Part shown: positions 42,514 through 51,338 of the stretch, one piece after another
How positions within the stretch are numbered: the stretch's first letter is position 1
Layout of the letters: every line of letters starts with the position of its first letter
Source of the DNA: Actinomycetospora corticicola
Lineage (GTDB): Bacteria; Actinomycetota; Actinomycetes; Mycobacteriales; Pseudonocardiaceae
Length of the DNA stretch: 64,000 nucleotides
Direction of reading: 5' to 3'
Assembly: GCF_013409505.1 (NCBI RefSeq)
Contig: NZ_JACCBN010000001.1
Location: 5,704,001-5,768,000 of the forward strand
Notes under the pieces: generated by a model
Told to the model about the DNA's origin: nothing
Database searches by the model: none
Seen by the model: the letters and a program-made list of their open reading frames with translations, nothing else
Program-made: the position numbers and the translations under genes

Positions 42514-42783
42514 TCAGGCGCCCGACGCGGCCTCGGCCTTGGCGAGGGCGGTCTTCACCTCGGCGAAGCTCGGGTTCGTGGCGGCCGACCCGTCGGGGTA
42601 GACCACCGTCGGGACCGTGCGGTTGCCGCCGTTGATCCGGGTGACGATCTCCGCGGCGTCCGGGGTGCGCTCGATGTCGACCTCGGAGTAGCCGATCCCC
42701 TCGCGGTCCAGCTGGCTCTTCAGCCGCCGGCAGAAGCCGCACCAGCTGGTCGTGTACATCGTCATCTGCGCCATGTGAGGCAC
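42514..42783 (-). CDS. mrx1: Mycoredoxin (glutaredoxin-like)
   Basis: 89-aa glutaredoxin-fold protein with active site CGFC at C15-C18 (YTTSWCGFCRRLKSQL) and the cis-Pro segment GGNRTVPTVVYPDG. Mycoredoxins use mycothiol to reduce mixed disulfides on proteins. ATG 42783 or ATG 42774 (MAQMTMY) could be the start. It lies 16 bases after putA on the same strand, and in the M. tuberculosis order the homologue sits next to uvrD2. Confidence 0.88.
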   Translation of the reverse strand: MPHMAQMTMYTTSWCGFCRRLKSQLDREGIGYSEVDIERTPDAAEIVTRINGGNRTVPTVVYPDGSAATNPSFAEVKTALAKAEAASGA

Positions 42784-42799
42784 AACGCAGACGGGCGCG

Positions 42800-45700
42800 T
42801 CAGGCTTCCACGTGTCCGAAGCGGTGACGGGTCACACTCACGGCCTGCTCGCGGAGCACGGTGAGCAGCTCCCGGCGGCCGTCGGCGAGCACCGGGCCCT
42901 CCACGAGCGTCGCGCCCACCTCGCCCGCCCGTCGGCGCAGGGCCTCCGTCGCCGTGCCCACCATCCGCAGCCGCTCGCCGGGCTCCGGGACGACCTCCGG
43001 CGTCGCGTCGGCGACCGGCACCCCGGCGCACGCGCCGGCCAGCCGGAGCCGCACGACGTCCCGGTCCGCGGCGTCCGCGCCCACGACCACCCGCAGGGCC
43101 GGCAGCGCCCGGTACCGGAAGACGTTGGCCTCGGCGGCGATGCCGGTCGGGTCGTGCTCCACCCCGAACTCCGTGCGCCACCAGGACGCGTCCGATCCCG
43201 CCGCCGCGCGCAGCCACGCCAGGTCCTCCGGCGGGACCGACGACGCCACCGACGCGAGCAGCTCCGCGGCCTCCCGGCCCAGCGGGGCGCCGGGCAGGTC
43301 GGCCGGGTCGGTCCACACCCCGAACTGCGTGACGTAGTTCGGGCCACCCGGCTTGGCACCCGGTCCCACCACCGAGCCCTTCCAGCCCCCGAACGACTGG
43401 CGCTGCACGATCGCGCCGGTGATGTGCCGGTTGACGTAGGCGTTGCCGACCTCGACCCGCTCCATCCAGCGGTCGATCTCGTCCCGGTCGAGCGAGTGCA
43501 GGCCCCCGGTGAGCCCGAAACCGGTCGCGTTCTGCCACGCGATCGCCTCGTCCAGCGACCCGGCCGCCATCAGCCCGAGGACCGGGCCGAAGCACTCGGT
43601 GCGGTGGAACCACGAGCCGGGCGCCACACCCTCACGCACCCCTGGAGTCCACTGCCCGTCACCCGCCCGGCGCGGCTCGACCAGCCACGACTCGCCGTCC
43701 TCCAGCGCTGTCAACGCGCGCTCCAGCTTCGGGGAGAGCTCGCCCACCAGGGGACCCATCGTCGACGACAGGTCGGTGCCCGGGCCCACCCGCAGCGTCC
43801 GGACCGCGTCGACGAGCTGCCGGCGGAACCGGCGCCCGACCTTCGAGCGTGGATCGCCCACCGGGCCGACCAGGATCGCGAGCGACGCCGCCGAGCACTT
43901 CTGGCCCGCGTGCCCGAACGCGGAGCGCAGGAGGTCGGCCACGGCGAGGTCGGGGTCGGCCGCCGGGGTGATCACCAGGGCGTTCTTGCCGCTGGTCTCG
44001 GCGAGCACCTCGAGGTCGGGGCGCCACGACCGGAACAGCGCCGCGGTCTCGCTCGCGCCGGTGAGCACGACCCGGTCGACGGCCGGATGCGTGATCAGCC
44101 GCCGACCGGCGTCGGCCTCGTCGGTGTGGACCAGCTGCAGCGCGTCGGCCGGGATCCCGGCCCGGTGCAGCGCCGCCACCCCGACCTCCGCGCAGGCCCG
44201 GACCTGCGGCGCGGGCTTGATGACGACGGCGGCCCCCGCGGCCAGCGCCGCGAGACAGCCGCCGAGCGGGATGGCGACCGGGAAGTTCCACGGCGGCGTC
44301 ACGACCACGACCCGGTCCGGCGTGAACCGCGCGGGGTCGAGCTCCTCGGCGCGGTCGGCGTAGTAGGCCGCGAAGTCGACGGCCTCGGAGATCTCGGGGT
44401 CCGCCTCGGCGACCGTCTTGTCCGCCTCGTGGACCATCGTCGTGAGCAGCTCGGTGCGCGCCGCGGCCAGGGCCCGGGCGGCCTCGCGCAGCAGGCCCGC
44501 CCGCGCGGCCGGGTCCACCGCGCGCCACGTCGAGGCGGCCGCGCGCTCCACCACGGCGTCCACCGCCGCCGGGTCGGTCAGCTCCGGCGCACCGACGACG
44601 GCGGGCGCCGCCGCCACCGCCCGCCGGGCCCAGTCGCGGTTCGCGCCGAGCGAAGGGTCGGTGTCGGGCTCGTTCCGGAACCGCTCCGGGAACGGCCCCA
44701 CCACCTCGGTCGACCGGTCCTGCGTGCGGCGGGGGCCGTCCGCGACCGTGTCGCGCTCGGCCACCGACGCCCGGAAGCGGTCGAGGTAGGACCCCGGGCC
44801 CTCCTCCGAGAACATCGCGTACAGGTAGTTCTCCCGCCCGGCGTTCTCCTCGAGCCGGCGCACCAGGTAGCTCACCGCGGCGTCGAAGTCCTCGGCGTGG
44901 ACGACCGGCGTGTAGAGCACCAGCCCCGAGTCGGGGAGGTCCGCGGCCACCGCGCGGGCCTGGGCCGGCGCCATGCCCTGCAGCATCTCGACGTCCATCT
45001 GGTGGGCGACGCCGCGCGCGGCGGCCAGCTCGACCGCCAGGGCCACGTGGTGCAGGTGGTGGCTCGCCACCCCGATCCGCAGGGCGTCGGCGTGCTCCGG
45101 GCGCAGCGCGTGGTCGAGCAGCCGGACGTAGTTGGCGTCGACCTCGGCCTTCGTCGCGTAGGGCGCCTGCGGCCAGTCGTGCAGGGCCGCGTCGACCCGC
45201 TCCATCGCCAGGTTCGCGCCCTTGACCAGCCGGACCTTCACCGGCGCGCCGCCCGCGTCGACCCGTCGTCGGGCGAAGGCGGCGAGGTGCTCCAGGGCGC
45301 CCACCGAGTCGGGCAGGTAGGCCTGCAGGACGATGCCCGCGGAGTACCCCCGCAGCGACGGCCGGTCGAGCAGGGCGGTGAACAGCGCGACCGTGAGGTC
45401 GAGGTCCTTGTACTCCTCCATGTCGAGGTTCACGAACACCCCGTGGTCCCGCGCGGCCTCGAAGAGCGGCGTCAGGCGGCGGACGAGCCGGTCCCGGCTG
45501 CCCTCGAGGTCCCACGGCACGAGCTGGCTCGCCACCGAGGAGGCCTTCACCGACACGTAGTCGACGTCCTCCCGGCGGATCAGCCCGAGGGTGCGCTCCA
45601 GCCGGCGGTCCGCCTCGTCCTCACCGAGCACGGCCTCCCCGAGCAGGTTGAGGTTGAGCCGGAACCCCTCCGTGCGTGCGGCCGAGAGCCGGCGACCGAG

Positions 45701-46135
45701 GGCCCGCCCGGACGCGTCGACCACGAGGTGCCCGACCAGCTGCTGCAGCCGACGGCGCGCGAGGGGGACGACCAGCCGCGGCAGCCGCGGGGCGAGCGCT
45801 GCACCCGCCCGCAGCATCAGCCGGTCCAGGGCGGTGGCGAAGCCCGGCAGCGTGGCGCCCCGACCGGCGATCCGGGCCAGCTCGCGGGCCGCCACGGTGT
45901 CGTCCTCGGGACGCGCCACCCGGTCCACGAAGTGCATCGCGAAGTCGACGCCCGCCGGATCGTGCACGAGCGAGGCGAGCCGACGCGTGGCGGCGTCGTG
46001 CCCGGCGTCGTCGCTCGCCTCCGCCCACCGGGCCGCCCGTCCCACGGCCCGCTCGACCAGGGCCTCGTCGAGACCCGCAACCGCGGTCGAGCTCCGCTGC
46101 GCTGCGTCTCCTGCGACCACCGTCTGCTCGCTCAT
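42800..46135 (-). CDS. putA: Bifunctional proline dehydrogenase / L-glutamate gamma-semialdehyde dehydrogenase
   Basis: 1111-aa fused PutA-type enzyme oxidising proline to glutamate. The PRODH barrel occupies about 60-500 (DYVSVKASSV, RLVKGANLAMERVDAA, ENAGRENYLYAMF, where Arg/Glu contact proline and FAD). The aldehyde dehydrogenase spans about 540-1010 (VVTPPWNFPVAIPLGG, LAETSGKNALV, HAGQKCSAASLAI with catalytic Cys near 747, ECFGPVLGLM). There is no N-terminal ribbon-helix-helix DNA-binding domain, so it should not self-regulate. ATG 46135; an upstream extension would cross into the divergent regulator. A 28-bp repeat shared with the M16 partner gene lies in codons 9-18. Confidence 0.92.
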   Translation of the reverse strand: MSEQTVVAGDAAQRSSTAVAGLDEALVERAVGRAARWAEASDDAGHDAATRRLASLVHDPAGVDFAMHFVDRVARPEDDTVAARELARIAGRGATLPGFATALDRLMLRAGAALAPRLPRLVVPLARRRLQQLVGHLVVDASGRALGRRLSAARTEGFRLNLNLLGEAVLGEDEADRRLERTLGLIRREDVDYVSVKASSVASQLVPWDLEGSRDRLVRRLTPLFEAARDHGVFVNLDMEEYKDLDLTVALFTALLDRPSLRGYSAGIVLQAYLPDSVGALEHLAAFARRRVDAGGAPVKVRLVKGANLAMERVDAALHDWPQAPYATKAEVDANYVRLLDHALRPEHADALRIGVASHHLHHVALAVELAAARGVAHQMDVEMLQGMAPAQARAVAADLPDSGLVLYTPVVHAEDFDAAVSYLVRRLEENAGRENYLYAMFSEEGPGSYLDRFRASVAERDTVADGPRRTQDRSTEVVGPFPERFRNEPDTDPSLGANRDWARRAVAAAPAVVGAPELTDPAAVDAVVERAAASTWRAVDPAARAGLLREAARALAAARTELLTTMVHEADKTVAEADPEISEAVDFAAYYADRAEELDPARFTPDRVVVVTPPWNFPVAIPLGGCLAALAAGAAVVIKPAPQVRACAEVGVAALHRAGIPADALQLVHTDEADAGRRLITHPAVDRVVLTGASETAALFRSWRPDLEVLAETSGKNALVITPAADPDLAVADLLRSAFGHAGQKCSAASLAILVGPVGDPRSKVGRRFRRQLVDAVRTLRVGPGTDLSSTMGPLVGELSPKLERALTALEDGESWLVEPRRAGDGQWTPGVREGVAPGSWFHRTECFGPVLGLMAAGSLDEAIAWQNATGFGLTGGLHSLDRDEIDRWMERVEVGNAYVNRHITGAIVQRQSFGGWKGSVVGPGAKPGGPNYVTQFGVWTDPADLPGAPLGREAAELLASVASSVPPEDLAWLRAAAGSDASWWRTEFGVEHDPTGIAAEANVFRYRALPALRVVVGADAADRDVVRLRLAGACAGVPVADATPEVVPEPGERLRMVGTATEALRRRAGEVGATLVEGPVLADGRRELLTVLREQAVSVTRHRFGHVEA

Positions 46136-46223
46136 GACCCCCAGCGTGCACCCGGCGTCCGACACTCTTCTTGTCCGAATCCGGCGACCCCGCCGTCGGG
46201 ACCCGCCAACGAGGATGGGACGC
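46136..46223. promoter_or_regulatory. putA/araC-type divergent promoter region
   Basis: 88-base gap. Direct repeats of GTCCGA at 46157-46162 and 46173-46178, 16 bases apart, are of the size expected for AraC-type half-sites, but the assignment is speculative. Confidence 0.35.
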
Positions 46224-46925
46224 GTGGACCTGCCCGCCGACGCCCTCGTCGCGCTCTTCGCCGAACTCACCGGCGTGATGTTCTGTGCGAAGGACGCGCA
46301 GGGCCGCTACACCGAGGTGAACGACGCCTTCGTCCGGCGCACCAACCAGCGCGACCGGTCCGCCGTGGTGGGACGGCGTGCGGGGGAGCTGTTCGTCCCG
46401 GCCCTCGCCGAGCGCTACGAGGAGCAGGACGCGCGGGTGCTGGGCGAGGGCCGCACGCTGCGCCACGAGCTGGAACTGATCCGCCGCGAGGGCGGCGTGC
46501 CCGGCTGGTACCTCACGACGAAGGTGCCGGTGCGCGCGGACGGGCGCGTGCTCGGCGTCGTGAGCGTGTCCGAGGACCTGCGGTCGGCCGACGAGACCGA
46601 CCCCGCGATGCCCGCCCTCGCCCGGGTCGTCGACCTCGTGGCCGCCCGGCTCGACGACCCGCCCCGCGTCGAGGAGATGGCGACCACCGCCGGGATGTCG
46701 ACCTCCGCGCTGGAGCGGCGGATGCGCGCGGTGTTCGGGCTCGCCCCGACCCAGTTCGTGCTCCGGGCCCGGATCGACCGTGCCCGGTCCCTGCTCACCA
46801 CCACCGACCTCCCGCTGGCCGAGGTGGCGCTGGCCTGCGGGTTCTACGACCAGCCGGCCTTCACCCGCCAGTTCGCCCGCCTCGCGGGGGAGACGCCGGG
46901 CCAGTTCCGCCGCCGGGCCCGCTGA
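46224..46925 (+). CDS. PAS-AraC family transcriptional regulator, likely activator of putA
   Basis: 233-aa regulator with an N-terminal PAS domain (about 8-115: FAELTGVMFCAKDAQGRYTEVNDAFVRR, GWYLTTKVPVRADGRVLGVVSVSEDL). A C-terminal AraC double-HTH follows (about 130-230: RVEEMATTAGMSTSALERRMRAVFGLAP, LPLAEVALACGFYDQPAFTRQFARLAGETPGQFRRRA). GTG 46224 has GAGGA 8 bases upstream; ATG 46215 has no spaced ribosome-binding site. It is divergent from putA, and PAS-AraC proteins next to putA suggest proline-responsive control; this is an inference from position. Confidence 0.85.
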   Translation: MDLPADALVALFAELTGVMFCAKDAQGRYTEVNDAFVRRTNQRDRSAVVGRRAGELFVPALAERYEEQDARVLGEGRTLRHELELIRREGGVPGWYLTTKVPVRADGRVLGVVSVSEDLRSADETDPAMPALARVVDLVAARLDDPPRVEEMATTAGMSTSALERRMRAVFGLAPTQFVLRARIDRARSLLTTTDLPLAEVALACGFYDQPAFTRQFARLAGETPGQFRRRAR

Positions 46926-46950
46926 CGGAGCGGGCCCGCCACGGGATGCC

Positions 46951-46973
46951 GGCGACGACGCTTCCCTGCCACG
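46951..46973. repeat. Dispersed palindrome family, right-arm remnant
   Basis: GCGACGACGCTTCCCTGCCA (46952-46971) matches the right arm of the 39798-39852 element with two or three changes. The left arm is absent. It lies between the PAS-AraC gene and uvrD2. Confidence 0.55.
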
Positions 46974-47016
46974 GGAGGGCCGGTCGGGCCCCACGCCGTC
47001 GGGCCCGTGAGAGACG

Positions 47017-49134
47017 ATGACGGGCGTGGCGGCGGACCGGAGTGCGACCGACGGACTGGACCCCGAGCAGCGGGCGGCGGTCGTCGCCCCGCGCGGGCCG
47101 GTCTGCGTGCTCGCGGGGGCCGGCACCGGCAAGACCCGCACGATCACCCGCCGGATCGCCCACCTCGCGCGCACCGAGCAGGTCCGCCCCGGTCAGGTCC
47201 TCGCCGTCACGTTCACGGCGCGCGCGGCGGGGGAGATGCGCACCCGGCTGCGGGACCTCGGCGTCGGCGGGGTGCAGGCGCGCACCTTCCACGCCGCGGC
47301 GCTGCGTCAGCTGCGCTACTTCTGGCCGCGCGCGGTCGGGGGCGAGGCGTGGCCGCTGCTGGACAACAAGATGCGGTTCGTCGGGCAGGCCGCCCAGCGC
47401 GCCGGGGCCGCCACGAACCGGGAGTCGCTGCGCGACCTCGCCAGCGAGATCGAGTGGTCGAAGGCCTGTCTCGTGGCGCCCGACCGCTACGTCGAGGCCG
47501 TGACGAAGGCCCAGCGCGACACCCCGGCCCCCGCGGACCAGGTCGCGCAGGTCTACACGGCCTACGAGCAGTACAAGAACCGCGCGGAGCAGCTCGACTT
47601 CGAGGACCTCCTCATCCACACGGCGGGCGCGCTGGAGGAGACCGCGGAGGTGGCGGACGAGTTCCGCGAACGGTACCGCTGCTTCGTCGTCGACGAGTTC
47701 CAGGACGTCACCCCGCTGCAGCACCGTCTGCTCGACGCGTGGCTCGGCGGGCGGGACGACCTGACGGTCGTCGGCGACGCCAACCAGACGATCTACTCCT
47801 TCGCGGGGGCCAGCCCGACCTACCTGCTCGACTTCCCCCGCCGGCACCCCGAGGCCGAGGTGGTCCGCCTCGTGCGCGACTACCGGTCGACCCCGCAGGT
47901 CGTCGCGGCCGCGAACACCGTCATCGGCGCCGCCCGGGGCCGTGCCGCGGGCAGCCGGCTGCGGCTCGAGGGCCAGCGCCCGCCCGGCCCCGCGCCGGAC
48001 TTCTCCGAGCACGACGACGAGCCGGCCGAGGCCACCGCCGTCGCGGAACGGATCCGCGGCCTCATCGACGACGGGGTGCCCCCGGCGGAGATCGCGGTGC
48101 TCTTCCGCATCAACGCCCAGTCCGAGGTCTACGAGCAGGCGCTCTCCGATCTCGGCATCGCCTACCAGGTGCGCGGCGGGGAGCGGTTCTTCCAGCGCAC
48201 CGAGGTGAAGAACGCGATCGCGGCCCTGCGCACCCTGGGCGGTCGGCTCGAGGGCGGGCCGGACGCCGTCGTCGGCGCCGACGTCGTCACCACCGTGCGC
48301 GCGGCGCTGGGCGAGCAGGGCCTCACCGACACCCCGCCCGCCGGCAGCGCCTCCGACGGCGCGCAGCGCCAGCGCTGGGAGTCCCTGCGCGCCCTCGCGG
48401 AGCTCGCAGGAGACCTCGTCGAGGCGCTCCCCGAGGCCACCTTCGGCTCCTTCCTCGCCGAGCTGTCGACCCGGATGCAGGCCCAGCACCCGCCGACGGT
48501 GCAGGGGGTGACGCTCGCGTCCCTGCACGCCGCCAAGGGGCTGGAGTGGGACGCGGTGTTCCTCGTCGGGCTCGTCGACGGCACGCTCCCGATCCAGCAC
48601 GCCGACGGCGACGACGAGGCGGTGGAGGAGGAGCGGCGCCTGCTCTACGTCGGGGTGACCCGCGCCCGCGTGCACCTGCACATCTCCTGGGCGCTCGCGC
48701 GCCAGTCCGGGGGCCGTCGCTCGCGGCGCCGGAGCCGGTTCCTCTACGGGCTGGTGCCCGAGGACCACCCGGCGGCCCGGAAGCCCGGCAGCGGGATCGA
48801 CGGCGGGCCGAAGGCCAAGGCGGCGCGGGCGGCGTGCCGGATCTGCGGGAAGACGCTCGCCGACGCCGGGGCCCAGAAGATCGGCCGCTGCACCGACCAC
48901 CCGTCCGACGTCGACGTCGAGCTGCTGGACGCGCTGCGCACCTGGCGGTCGAACGAGGCCAAGCAGCGGTCCGTCCCGGCGTACGTGGTGTTCACCGACG
49001 CCACGCTGGTCGCGCTCGCCGAGCAACGCCCCCAGGACACGAAGGGCCTGGTCACGATCCCGGGGATCGGGGCGTCGAAGCTCGAGCGCTACGGCGAGGA
49101 CGTGCTCACGATGGTCCGCGAGCACGCGGGCTGA
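47017..49134 (+). CDS. uvrD2: UvrD2 superfamily 1 DNA helicase with HRDC domain
   Basis: 705-aa helicase. Walker A AGAGTGKT is at 33-40, motif [12 protein letters not shown] near 225, motif [15 protein letters not shown], motif [15 protein letters not shown], motif [13 protein letters not shown]. It then carries the UvrD2-specific tetracysteine-like module (ACRICGKTL ... GRCTDH, near 605-630) and a C-terminal HRDC domain to the end ([20 protein letters not shown]). The mycobacterial orthologue is essential and about 700 aa. ATG 47017. It is followed by the whiB7 promoter. Confidence 0.93.
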   Translation: MTGVAADRSATDGLDPEQRAAVVAPRGPVCVLAGAGTGKTRTITRRIAHLARTEQVRPGQVLAVTFTARAAGEMRTRLRDLGVGGVQARTFHAAALRQLRYFWPRAVGGEAWPLLDNKMRFVGQAAQRAGAATNRESLRDLASEIEWSKACLVAPDRYVEAVTKAQRDTPAPADQVAQVYTAYEQYKNRAEQLDFEDLLIHTAGALEETAEVADEFRERYRCFVVDEFQDVTPLQHRLLDAWLGGRDDLTVVGDANQTIYSFAGASPTYLLDFPRRHPEAEVVRLVRDYRSTPQVVAAANTVIGAARGRAAGSRLRLEGQRPPGPAPDFSEHDDEPAEATAVAERIRGLIDDGVPPAEIAVLFRINAQSEVYEQALSDLGIAYQVRGGERFFQRTEVKNAIAALRTLGGRLEGGPDAVVGADVVTTVRAALGEQGLTDTPPAGSASDGAQRQRWESLRALAELAGDLVEALPEATFGSFLAELSTRMQAQHPPTVQGVTLASLHAAKGLEWDAVFLVGLVDGTLPIQHADGDDEAVEEERRLLYVGVTRARVHLHISWALARQSGGRRSRRRSRFLYGLVPEDHPAARKPGSGIDGGPKAKAARAACRICGKTLADAGAQKIGRCTDHPSDVDVELLDALRTWRSNEAKQRSVPAYVVFTDATLVALAEQRPQDTKGLVTIPGIGASKLERYGEDVLTMVREHAG

Positions 49135-49184
49135 ACTTTCTCCGGTTAATTCCGTTGCGGCCTCCGTCGGGAGGCCCCTAGGTT
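49135..49184 (+). promoter_or_regulatory. whiB7 promoter with AT-rich WhiB7 docking element
   Basis: The -35 box TTGCGG (49155-49160) and -10 box TAGGTT (49179-49184) have 18-base spacing. They are preceded immediately by an AT-rich patch (GGTTAATT, 49144-49151) that stands out in this GC-rich genome. WhiB7 is known to bind an AT-rich motif just upstream of the -35 with its AT-hook and to activate its own promoter with SigA. The spacer contains a CCTCC/GGAGG palindrome. Confidence 0.7.
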
Positions 49185-49236
49185 CGACAGCACTCCGGCG
49201 CAGCACGTGCCGGGGCGAGACGAGGGGGTGTGTTCC

Positions 49237-49506
49237 GTGAAGAAGTCGATGACGGGCGCGCCCGTCTCCGCTGCCGTCGCCGTTCCGGCGACGGCACACG
49301 TCTGCCGGTGGGACCGCGTGGCGGTCGGGGCGCAGTTGGTGCGCACCCGCGCGTTCGCGGCCGTGCCGACGGGTCCGGTGAGCACGCGGGAGATCCCGAT
49401 GTCGGGTCTCCCGGGCTCCCGCCCGGTCGGCTCATCCCACCCGCAGCGTCACGTCGATCTCGCCCCGCAGCGTCCGCGCCCGAGCGGTGGTCGGTCCCAG
49501 GACTGA
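49237..49506 (+). CDS. Upstream ORF in the whiB7 leader
   Basis: A possible 89-codon ORF starting GTG 49237 (VKKSMTGAPVSAA) in the long leader of whiB7, ending 15 bases before the attenuator-like stem. In mycobacteria the whiB7 leader contains a small ORF whose translation state decides read-through, allowing ribosome-targeting antibiotics to induce WhiB7. The product here has no recognisable domain and its composition is ordinary. ATG 49249 is a shorter alternative start. Treat it as a sensor peptide rather than a functional protein. Confidence 0.5.
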   Translation: MKKSMTGAPVSAAVAVPATAHVCRWDRVAVGAQLVRTRAFAAVPTGPVSTREIPMSGLPGSRPVGSSHPQRHVDLAPQRPRPSGGRSQD

Positions 49507-49521
49507 CCCACCTCGCTCCCA

Positions 49522-49560
49522 GGCCGCGGACCCACTCCGGTTCCGCGGCCTTCGTCGTCC
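49522..49560 (+). terminator. Attenuator-like hairpin in the whiB7 leader
   Basis: GGCCGCGGA (49522-49530) / TCCGCGGCC (49542-49550), 11-base loop, followed by TTCGTCGTCC. It starts 15 bases after the stop of the upstream ORF and about 72 bases before whiB7. The position fits a transcription attenuator. Confidence 0.6.
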
Positions 49561-49622
49561 TGGCATGGACGACGACTCCCGCGGCCCGGGTGCCCGAACA
49601 CCCGCCGTTGGAGGACCGACCC

Positions 49623-49940
49623 GTGTTCCCCGTGCCCACCGCCCCCGACCGACGCCCGTCGGTCTCCCTGCCCTGCCGCACGGAGCCCGACGACCTGTGG
49701 TTCTCCGACAACCCCGCCGAGCTCGAGCAGGCCAAGGTGCTCTGCGCGGCGTGCCCGATCCGACGGTCGTGCCTCACCGGCGCCCTCGAGCGCCGGGAGT
49801 TCGCCGGCGTGTGGGGCGGCGAGATCCTCGACCGCGGCGCCGTGATCGCCCGCAAGCGCCCGCGGGGGCGGCCGTCCAAGGCCGCCCTGGCGCGGGACGC
49901 CGAGATCGCGGCCGCCCGGGCGGCCGCCGGCGTGGCGTGA
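49623..49940 (+). CDS. whiB7: WhiB7, Fe-S transcription factor of intrinsic antibiotic resistance
   Basis: 105-aa WhiB protein. Four cluster cysteines are present: one in SLPCRTEPDDLWF, then CAACPIRRSC with CXXC and a fourth Cys, followed by the GVWGGEILDRG turn. The C-terminal AT-hook RGRPSK, which distinguishes WhiB7 from other WhiB proteins, is present. GTG 49623 has GGAGGA at 49610-49615. WhiB7 partners SigA and induces efflux and ribosome-protection genes when translation is inhibited. A leader of nearly 440 bases precedes it. Confidence 0.95.
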   Translation: MFPVPTAPDRRPSVSLPCRTEPDDLWFSDNPAELEQAKVLCAACPIRRSCLTGALERREFAGVWGGEILDRGAVIARKRPRGRPSKAALARDAEIAAARAAAGVA

Positions 49941-49960
49941 CGCCCCCGGCACCGTCCCGC

Positions 49961-50007
49961 GTGAGGGGACCCCTCGAGCCATGAGAGCGCCCGAGGGTTC
50001 CCCTCAC
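49961..50007. repeat. 47-bp palindromic intergenic element (copy B, inverted relative to copy A)
   Basis: GTGAGGGGA (49961-49969) / TCCCCTCAC (49999-50007), enclosing a second pair CCCTCG / CGAGGG. Its reverse complement aligns to 4373-4419 at about 38 of 47 positions. It lies between convergent whiB7 and the AarF-like gene. Confidence 0.75.
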
Positions 50008-50024
50008 GCCTGCGGGGTGACGCC

Positions 50025-51338
50025 TCAGACGTCGAAGCCGGGCTGCCACTCCCGGAAGATCGACCGCAGCCCGATCTCGGCGTCGAGCTGGCAGAGCACC
50101 GCCACCGACGCGAGCGTCACGCGGTGGATCAGCAGGTACTGCGGCGGCAGGTTCAGCCCGCGGCCGGTCTCGAACTCCGGACGGCGGAGGTCGCCGAGCC
50201 GCTCGGCCTGCCCGCGGATCCACTCGCGCGTGAAGTGGAACTTCTCGGTGCGCAGCGGGTCGACCAGCGGCCCGAGGTAGGCCATGGCCCGCTCCGGGGT
50301 CATGTCGGTGTCGGGCAGCACGAAGTTCAGGTCGCGCATCAGCTCGAGCAGCTCGTCGGCCCGGTCCTCGACCGACAGCGCGAGCATGTGCCCGAGCTCG
50401 TGCGGCAGCCCGTCGGGCAGCCGCGCCACGGCGCCGAAGTCGATGACGCAGAGCCGGCCGTCCGGCAGCACCTGGAAGTTCCCGGGGTGCGGATCGGCGT
50501 GCAGCATCCCCACCCGGGCCGGGGCGGAGAAGTGGAACGTGGAGAGCAGGTTGCCGACGCGGTCGCGCTCCTCGGGCTCCGCGGACCGGATGATCGCCGA
50601 CAGCGGCGTGCCGGTGATCCACTCCGAGACCATCGCCTTCGGGGCGGAGGCGACGACCCGGGGCACCACCACGTGCTCGTCGCCCTCGAAGGCGGCGGCG
50701 AAGGCGCGCTGCGCGTCGGCCTCGTCGCGGTAGTCGAGCTCCTCGGCCATCCGGTCGCGCAGCTCCTGGAGGAGCGGCTTGATCTCCATGCCGGGCACCA
50801 TCGGCTGGATGACGCGGGCGAAGCGCTGCAGCTGGCGCAGGTCGGCCATCACGGCCTCCTCCGCGCCCGGGTACTGCACCTTCACCGCGACCTCGCGGCC
50901 GTCCCCCCACACGGCGCGGTGGACCTGCCCGATGCTCGCCGAGGCGGCGGGGGTGTCGTCGAACTCCTGGAAGCGCTCGCGCCAGCCGCGGCCGAACTGC
51001 TCCGCGAGCACCCGGTGGGTCCGGGCCGTGGGCATCGGGGGAGCGGCGGTCTGCAGCCGGGTCAGGGCCTCGCGGTAGGGCTCGGCCAGCTCCGGGGGCA
51101 CGGCGGCCTCGAACACCGACAGCGCCTGCCCGAACTTCATCGCGCCGCCCTTGAGCTCGCCGAGCACGGCGAAGAGCTGCTCGGCGCCCTTGCGCGCCAC
51201 GTCGGCGGAGATCTCGCCGGCGTCGCCGCCCGCGAGTCGGCGGCCCCAGCCCGCGGCCGTGCGGGAGGCGAATCCGAGCGGCAGCGACGCCAGGCGCGCG
51301 GAGCGTTGGACCGTGCGGCGCGGGATGTCATCGGACAC
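50025..51338 (-). CDS. AarF/UbiB (ABC1) family atypical kinase
   Basis: 437-aa member of the UbiB/ADCK family. The diagnostic KxGQ motif is MKFGQALS near 73, the Ala-rich loop ASASIGQVHRA replaces the kinase P-loop, VAVKVQYPG contains the ATP Lys, HADPHPGNF is the catalytic loop and VIDFGAV the metal-binding DFG. In other bacteria UbiB proteins support quinone biosynthesis or lipid handling; in actinobacteria the partner of whiB7 (Rv3197 type) has been considered a resistance-associated gene. GTG 51338 lies inside the end of the upstream ThiF-like gene, so the two overlap by 11 bases and are co-translated. Confidence 0.9.
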   Translation of the reverse strand: MSDDIPRRTVQRSARLASLPLGFASRTAAGWGRRLAGGDAGEISADVARKGAEQLFAVLGELKGGAMKFGQALSVFEAAVPPELAEPYREALTRLQTAAPPMPTARTHRVLAEQFGRGWRERFQEFDDTPAASASIGQVHRAVWGDGREVAVKVQYPGAEEAVMADLRQLQRFARVIQPMVPGMEIKPLLQELRDRMAEELDYRDEADAQRAFAAAFEGDEHVVVPRVVASAPKAMVSEWITGTPLSAIIRSAEPEERDRVGNLLSTFHFSAPARVGMLHADPHPGNFQVLPDGRLCVIDFGAVARLPDGLPHELGHMLALSVEDRADELLELMRDLNFVLPDTDMTPERAMAYLGPLVDPLRTEKFHFTREWIRGQAERLGDLRRPEFETGRGLNLPPQYLLIHRVTLASVAVLCQLDAEIGLRSIFREWQPGFDV

